Shown in pieces: positions 59,634 to 64,000 of a stretch of DNA of 64,000 nucleotides. Both the position numbers and the translations under genes were made by a program. Below the pieces are notes generated by a model. The model was not told the DNA's origin. It searched no databases and was given only the letters and a program-made list of their open reading frames with translations. Position 1 is the stretch's first letter; every line of letters begins with the position of its first letter. The stretch spans positions 19,393,001 to 19,457,000 of the forward strand of contig OZ005611.1 in assembly GCA_963930655.1 (NCBI GenBank), given 5' to 3'. Origin of the DNA: Myrica gale. Lineage: Eukaryota > Streptophyta > Magnoliopsida > Fagales > Myricaceae.

Positions 59634-61357
59634 CTTTCGAAGATGATGAGGAAATGAGATTATTCACCACGAGATTCAAGAAGTTCTTCCAGAAGAAACA
59701 AGGAAACAATATTTCCAAGGAAATCAAGCTACAAAGGAGATAATAACAAGAAGAATGATATCATTTGCTTTGGATGTAAAAAGCCCGGTCATATCAAATA
59801 TGAATGTCCCAACATAGAACCGTACAAGAAGTCAAGAGATTTCGAGGATAAGAAGAAAACCTTTTTAGCCACATGTGGAGAAACATACAAGAGTCAAAGC
59901 GAAGGTGAAGAAGAAGAATCTTCATTTACTTAATTTTTTTAATTTGATAAATTACAAGATGCATTTGTTGATCAATACCTTGAACTAAAAAGAATCTTTT
60001 CAAAATATTATTCTTTTAAAAAGAATTTTGAAATTGTTACTAAAGAGAATGATACTTTGAAGAGTCAAGTAGTTAGTCTTAGAGATGATCTTGCAAGGAT
60101 CAAGGAAGAAAATGAAATACCTTTGCAAAGTAAGACAAGTTTTTTGATTGATGAAAGTGATACTTTAAAAATGAAAGTTGACTCTCTTACAAAAGATCTT
60201 GCAAGGTTTACTCAAGGAAAGAAAAACCTTGACATTCTTCTTGGTTCTCGTGTTGCTTCAAAAAAAGTGACATTGGATATGATTCTTTCAATGATTAAAT
60301 TTCTTATTCTTATTTGATCACAAAATCATTTTCATGTTTTACATTGTGCAATTTTTGTGATAAATCTAGACATATCTCATACACTTGTCCAACTAGAAAT
60401 AAATCTTCTAGCGGTATTAAATTTGTTTGGATTCCTAAGGAGAAGGTGAAGGAAATCGTTTCTAACACCAAAAGATCCAAAAGGATTTGGGTACCAAAAG
60501 GCAAGACATGATTCTTTTTGTAGGAGTTCTTGACGTCAATCAAAGTCAAGGAACATTGGGTTTTTGATAGCGGATGCTCCAAGCACATGACAGAGGATAA
60601 TAGTTCGTTCAAATCTCTTAGCCTAAAAGAAAAAGGATCGGTTACTTTTGATGACAATGGTAAAGGAAGAATACCTGGTATTGGATATGTCGGTATGACT
60701 CATAATCCTACTATTGAACATGTTCTATTTGTTGATGGTTTGAAGCATAACTTATTGAGCATCAATAAATTACGTGATAAATGAAACCATGTCATATTTG
60801 AATCATCAATATGCATTGTTGAAAACATTGAAAGCAAGAAAGTCTTGATTGTCGGACATCGACAAGAAAATGTGTATATTGTTCATTTAAAGAATATTTC
60901 TTCTGAAAATATAAAATGTATTCTCTCTCTAAGTGACAAGGATAATTGGCTATAACATAGAAGGCTTACTCATGCAAGCATGAACTTGTTTTCAAAACTA
61001 GCAAAAAAGAATCTCGTTTTGGGTTTGCCTAACCTTTCTTTTGAAAATGACAAAATTTGTGCAGCTTGTCAAAAAGGTAAGCAAACCAAAATCTATTTTA
61101 AACCAAAAAAATGTGGTGTCCACTTCTAAGCCACTTCAACTTCTATCTCTCTTATTATTTTTTCCATAACCATGTTTGTGATGCTTTATGTTTTATGATA
61201 TATCATTTATTGGTTACATTCTGCTTAGCATTAAACACATTTAGATCTGCATTTTTATTTGTTAAAGGGTTATTTTTTAGATCTGTGTTTTTATTGAAAA
61301 TGACTAAGTTTTTTATAAATCCAATTCACCCCTCTCGAGTTGTTATTTAGACTCACA

Positions 61358-61657
61358 AACCGAATGCACCACGTATAAGTGTAACTCATTTTGCCTTCTT
61401 TGCATTAGAATATCCAACAACTTCCTCACATCATCGTCGTTTGTCAAATATGTGAATGGCTTTGCCTTATTATAGCAAAACTTATAGGTGAATTTCTCAA
61501 CGTTCAAGTACCCCATCTTCTTGCTCACAAATTTCTTAAGAACAACTACTGAGAGATAATCTGGGTCAAGGTTGCCTATGTGATCAACCTCTCCTCCAGT
61601 GAAGACATCTAGCGATTGACTTAGAGATCCGCCGTTTTGTTCATATGTATGCACCAT
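61358..61657 (-). pseudogene. MULE transposase, N-terminal PB1-like domain
   Basis: The minus strand reads MVHTYEQNGGSLSQSLDVFT, then DPDYLSVVVLKKFVSKKMGY, then KPFTYLTNDDDVRKLLDILM, the PB1-like domain that opens many plant MULE transposases. It stops at the copia element; the gene resumes below 51522. A possible splice acceptor lies directly before the ATG (61660-61658 reads ctg, cag on the minus strand). With the pieces at 50254-51489, 46440-46727 and 45643-46185 it makes one transposase gene split by two insertions. Confidence 0.8.
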
Positions 61658-61811
61658 CTCTGGATACAAAAAAAAGTTTGTCACGACTACAATGACATAA
61701 GATTTTTTTTAATTAAAAATAAAACGGAATAAATGGTTGCACATAAAGAGGACAGTAACAAATAGAATGGAATAAAAAATATATTGCTACCAATGAATAA
61801 CACATCACCTT

Positions 61812-62200
61812 ATAGAGGAAATTACTTTGCATGCCAGAGAATGATATATTGTTGTGATTGTGAGGTAGAGAAATTGCTTTACTTTGCATGCCAGAGAATG
61901 ATATTCTGAAGAGTGACGATTTGGACATAATAAGCATTATAATATGTGTATATTACAGGGTGTTTGCTGAAGTTTGTTTCCTATGGAAAGTGCCTCTCAA
62001 GTATGTTGGTAGTCTATTTTCTTTTTCTATACATTGATAATAATGTTGTTGTGATTTTGAAGTTAGGGTCTTGCTTTGCTTTGCATGCCAGAGAATGATA
62101 TTTTGAAATAGTGATGCTTTTATTTTTTTAGCATTATTATAGGTCTGTATATTGTTGGGTGTTTGCTGAAGTTTGTTTCTGTTTATGAACATTGTAAAAC
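61812..62200 (+). repeat. tandem duplication, unit about 195 bp, 2 copies plus a fragment
   Basis: The motif ctttgcatgccagagaatga occurs at about 61825, 61882 and 62079, and gggtgtttgctgaagtttgt at about 61959 and 62158. The array lies between two divergently read MULE transposase genes. Confidence 0.75.
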
Positions 62201-62352
62201 CCAAACCCTAAACCCTAAATCTAAACATAAACCCTAAACCCTAAACTCTAAAACCTTAAACCCTAAACCCTAAAACACAAAAATCTAAACCCTAAACCCA
62301 AAAACATTAAACCCTAGACCCTAAAACACAAAACCCTAAAACTGAAAACCCT
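62196..62352 (+). repeat. interstitial telomere-like repeat (CCCTAAA)n, degenerate
   Basis: About ten exact or near-exact CCCTAAA units in 155 bp, mixed with aaatct and aaacac variants. The plant telomere motif in mid-sequence; the DNA continues as MULE on the right, so this is not a chromosome end. Confidence 0.88.
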
Positions 62353-62521
62353 AATGCGTAAGGCTTAATCACTTTTCTGTTTTTAAAATTTGACATCAAA
62401 TGCTTAATTACTTTTCTGTTGTTGAACTTATTAGGAAGTGGTGTGCTTATTATTTGTACGGAATAAGTAAATCTATGTTTATTACTTTTCTGTTTGGGTT
62501 GCTCACACATTGCAGGTTTGT

Positions 62522-64000
62522 TGTCAGGAATATCGTCTGATTCATTAGGGTTTAAGGTGCATTGTGGGGGACGTTTGATAGATCCAATGGGTGTGCATTC
62601 GTTGGGGGGAACGTAACTGTGCACAACGAGCCATATGAACGCGATTGTCTATCTTTTATAGAAATCGAGGGTGTTTTAAAGGAATATGAATACAAGTCCG
62701 GTGACATAGTATTTTACTAAGAGCCATAACGAATTTGTCTGAGGGGTTGAAATTAGTATTAGGGGATCCTGATATACTTGAAATAGTGACTTCCCATGTG
62801 GGGAAGGACATTGTTGTTATATACGTAGTTGGGTTCGAGAATGACCCTGCAGAGGATTTGGCTGTTGATGGTGATGAAGATATGGAGAGGCGCCATATTG
62901 GTATTGGAACGAAGTGGTGGAATGATGTCATAGGTAATGATGACGACTTATTTGACATCAATGTAGATGAAGAGGACGATAATGGGTCATCTTTACCTCT
63001 TGAGAAGGGTGTTGGTGGGCTATCATTTGAAGGAAGTGGGCCATCGGGTTTGGGTGGGCAGTCATTTGAAGAAGGTGGCCCATCGGGTGTGGGTGTGCCA
63101 CATGATGACATCGATTCTGAATTGGATGAAAAGGATGACATTGCAAATGGTAAGCTATTTGTTTATAAAGTTATCGCATTATAATTACTGATTAGGAAGC
63201 TAGTAATTGTATTTTTCTTGCGTACTTTGTTGCTGTAGGTTAATTGTATGACATTACGGGGTCTGATATCCTCTTATCTCCACCGGTTCTTTGAGTGCGG
63301 TTGCCTGGGATCCAAATAACATGTATCCCGTGGCCTTTGCAGTGGTGGAAGCAGAGCTTAAGCAGAGTTAAACGTGGTTCTTAGCAACACTTGTGAGGGA
63401 TTTCGGTGTTGCTCCACCCGGTGGTTGGACGTTCATGTCTGACCGTCAGAAGGTATGTTTACGAATTGTTTTATAACTGAATATTATAATTGAATCATAA
63501 TAACATCACATTTACTTAAGTTACTTTATTTTTTGTCAGGGGCTTGTACCAGCTTTCGATGTTGTCTTACCGACGGCAGACCACCGGTTTTGTGTCAGAA
63601 ACTTATACGCCAACTTTAGAGATGATGGCCATCGCAGGGTAGCATTGAAAGACAAGCTGTGGGGAGCTTCAACAGTATATACAGAGGCCATATTCAATAA
63701 GAAAATAGATAGCTAAAGGTACTCAGCCCAGATGCACATGAGTACCTCCAGAAAGTGGATCCGAACGTATGTACGAGATCATGGTTTCACATGCATATTA
63801 GGAGCGACCTGGTCGCCAAAAACTTATGCGAGAGCTTTAACATATACCATGGTAGAGATGATAAGGAAGAAACTCATGAGGAGATACCAAAAGAAGAGGG
63901 AGGGGATAATGAAGCATACTGGGCAATTATGCCCACGAATCATGGAGAAGCTCGAGGAGATTGGTCTGGAGGCATGCTATTGTCTCCCGACATACGCTGG
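62522..64000 (+). pseudogene. second MULE transposase, decayed, continues beyond the window
   Basis: The plus strand gives a PB1-like domain in two frames (VHCGGRLIDPMGVHSLGG, then VTVHNEPYERDCLSFIEIEG, then LSEGLKLVLGDPDILEIV). An acidic and Gly/Pro-rich linker with a tandem SFEGSGPSGLGG-type repeat follows (62990-63110), then an intron. DDE-domain pieces come next: SDRQKGLVPAFDVVLPTADH split by an intron at about 63450-63539, then RFCVRNLYANFRDDGHRRVA and DKLWGASTVYTEAIFNKK. A helix RKKLMRRYQKKREGIMKH and LCPRIMEKLEEIGLEACY end the window. Stops at about 62615, 62718 and 63714 and at least three frame changes show decay. The first catalytic Asp region is missing between 63184 and 63300. It reads away from the MULE at 61.7 kb. 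Confidence 0.8.

Larger units (their letters stand above)
51527..61357 (+). mobile_element. SIRE-like copia element, broken, with two nested solo LTRs
   Basis: Flanked by AACCG (51522-51526, 61358-61362). Parts: 5' LTR 51527-53081; primer site TGGTATCAGAG 53084-53094 (initiator-Met tRNA type); gag in 53118-53590, 55119-55350 and 59634-60290 with a CCHC knuckle (CFGCKKPGHIKYECP) at about 59770; protease with the DSG motif (HWVFDSGCSKHM) at 60555; GAG-pre-integrase (RRLTHASMNLFSKLAKKN) at 60960; 3' LTR remnant 61144-61357. The gag style (charged LALKAS/EEMRLFTTRFKKFF region) is that of the SIRE/Maximus lineage. Most of pol is absent and there are more than five breaks. It was inserted into the MULE transposase gene. 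Confidence 0.9.

Noticed and set aside
62196-62352. Chromosome end
   Set aside because: The CCCTAAA units are degenerate, only about 155 bp long, and MULE sequence continues on the other side.

Overview
The window looks like nuclear DNA of a flowering plant, most likely a woody eudicot with a repeat-rich genome. Signs of this are AT-rich introns with GT-AG borders, plant-only protein families (ankyrin/PGG membrane proteins, calmodulin-like proteins, plant glutamate receptors), and CACTA, Mutator (MULE), hAT, SIRE-like copia and long-LTR gypsy elements. The species cannot be fixed from sequence alone. All identifications were made by reading the sequence; no search was run.

Layout. 0-10 kb is the gene-bearing end. 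It holds a possible terminal exon (435-536, +), a three-exon ankyrin-repeat/PGG membrane protein gene (2258-6008, -) with a tRNA-derived SINE about 250 bp upstream of its start codon (6264-6455), two foldback elements (6690-7077 and 8442-8694), and a single-exon four-EF-hand calmodulin-like gene (9540-10112, +). 11.5-14 kb holds a LINE-type RNase H fragment, a broken MULE transposase and a convergent GRF zinc-finger exon. 16.07-26.95 kb is one large CACTA (En/Spm) element. It carries a DUF4216 transposase tail, a TNPA-like gene and two related coiled-coil genes, is sprinkled end to end with the palindrome GTCCGGAC and variants, and is interrupted by a solo LTR. 27.9-33.5 kb holds the 3' exons of a SET-domain (Rubisco-LSMT-type) methyltransferase. 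One of its introns contains a 3-kb hAT element that carries a piece of a plant glutamate receptor gene, introns included. 35.2-35.4 kb holds a small 92-residue plant gene of unknown role.

42-64 kb is a nest of elements: a broken MULE on the minus strand (transposase pieces 45.6-61.7 kb) with a convergent GRF zinc-finger gene at 42.2-43.4 kb. It is interrupted by a solo LTR (43701-44966), a short LTR element carrying a 'plant transposon protein' ORF (46748-50181), and a SIRE-like copia (51527-61357). The copia was itself hit by two solo LTRs (53591-55113 and 55361-59633). Matching 5-bp target duplications for each insertion give the order of events. A second MULE starts head-to-head at 62.5 kb and runs off the window.

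Three genes look intact: ankyrin/PGG, calmodulin-like and the 92-residue protein. The SET gene is probably a 5'-truncated, frameshifted copy. Most interesting are (1) arrays of short perfect palindromes with TCGA or CCGG cores, found in unrelated elements and, in LTRs, just upstream of the TATA box; (2) the recurrent tail-to-tail MULE transposase/GRF zinc-finger pair; (3) the hAT capture of a glutamate-receptor fragment; and (4) a coiled-coil 'plant transposon protein' family carried by both a CACTA and an LTR element.
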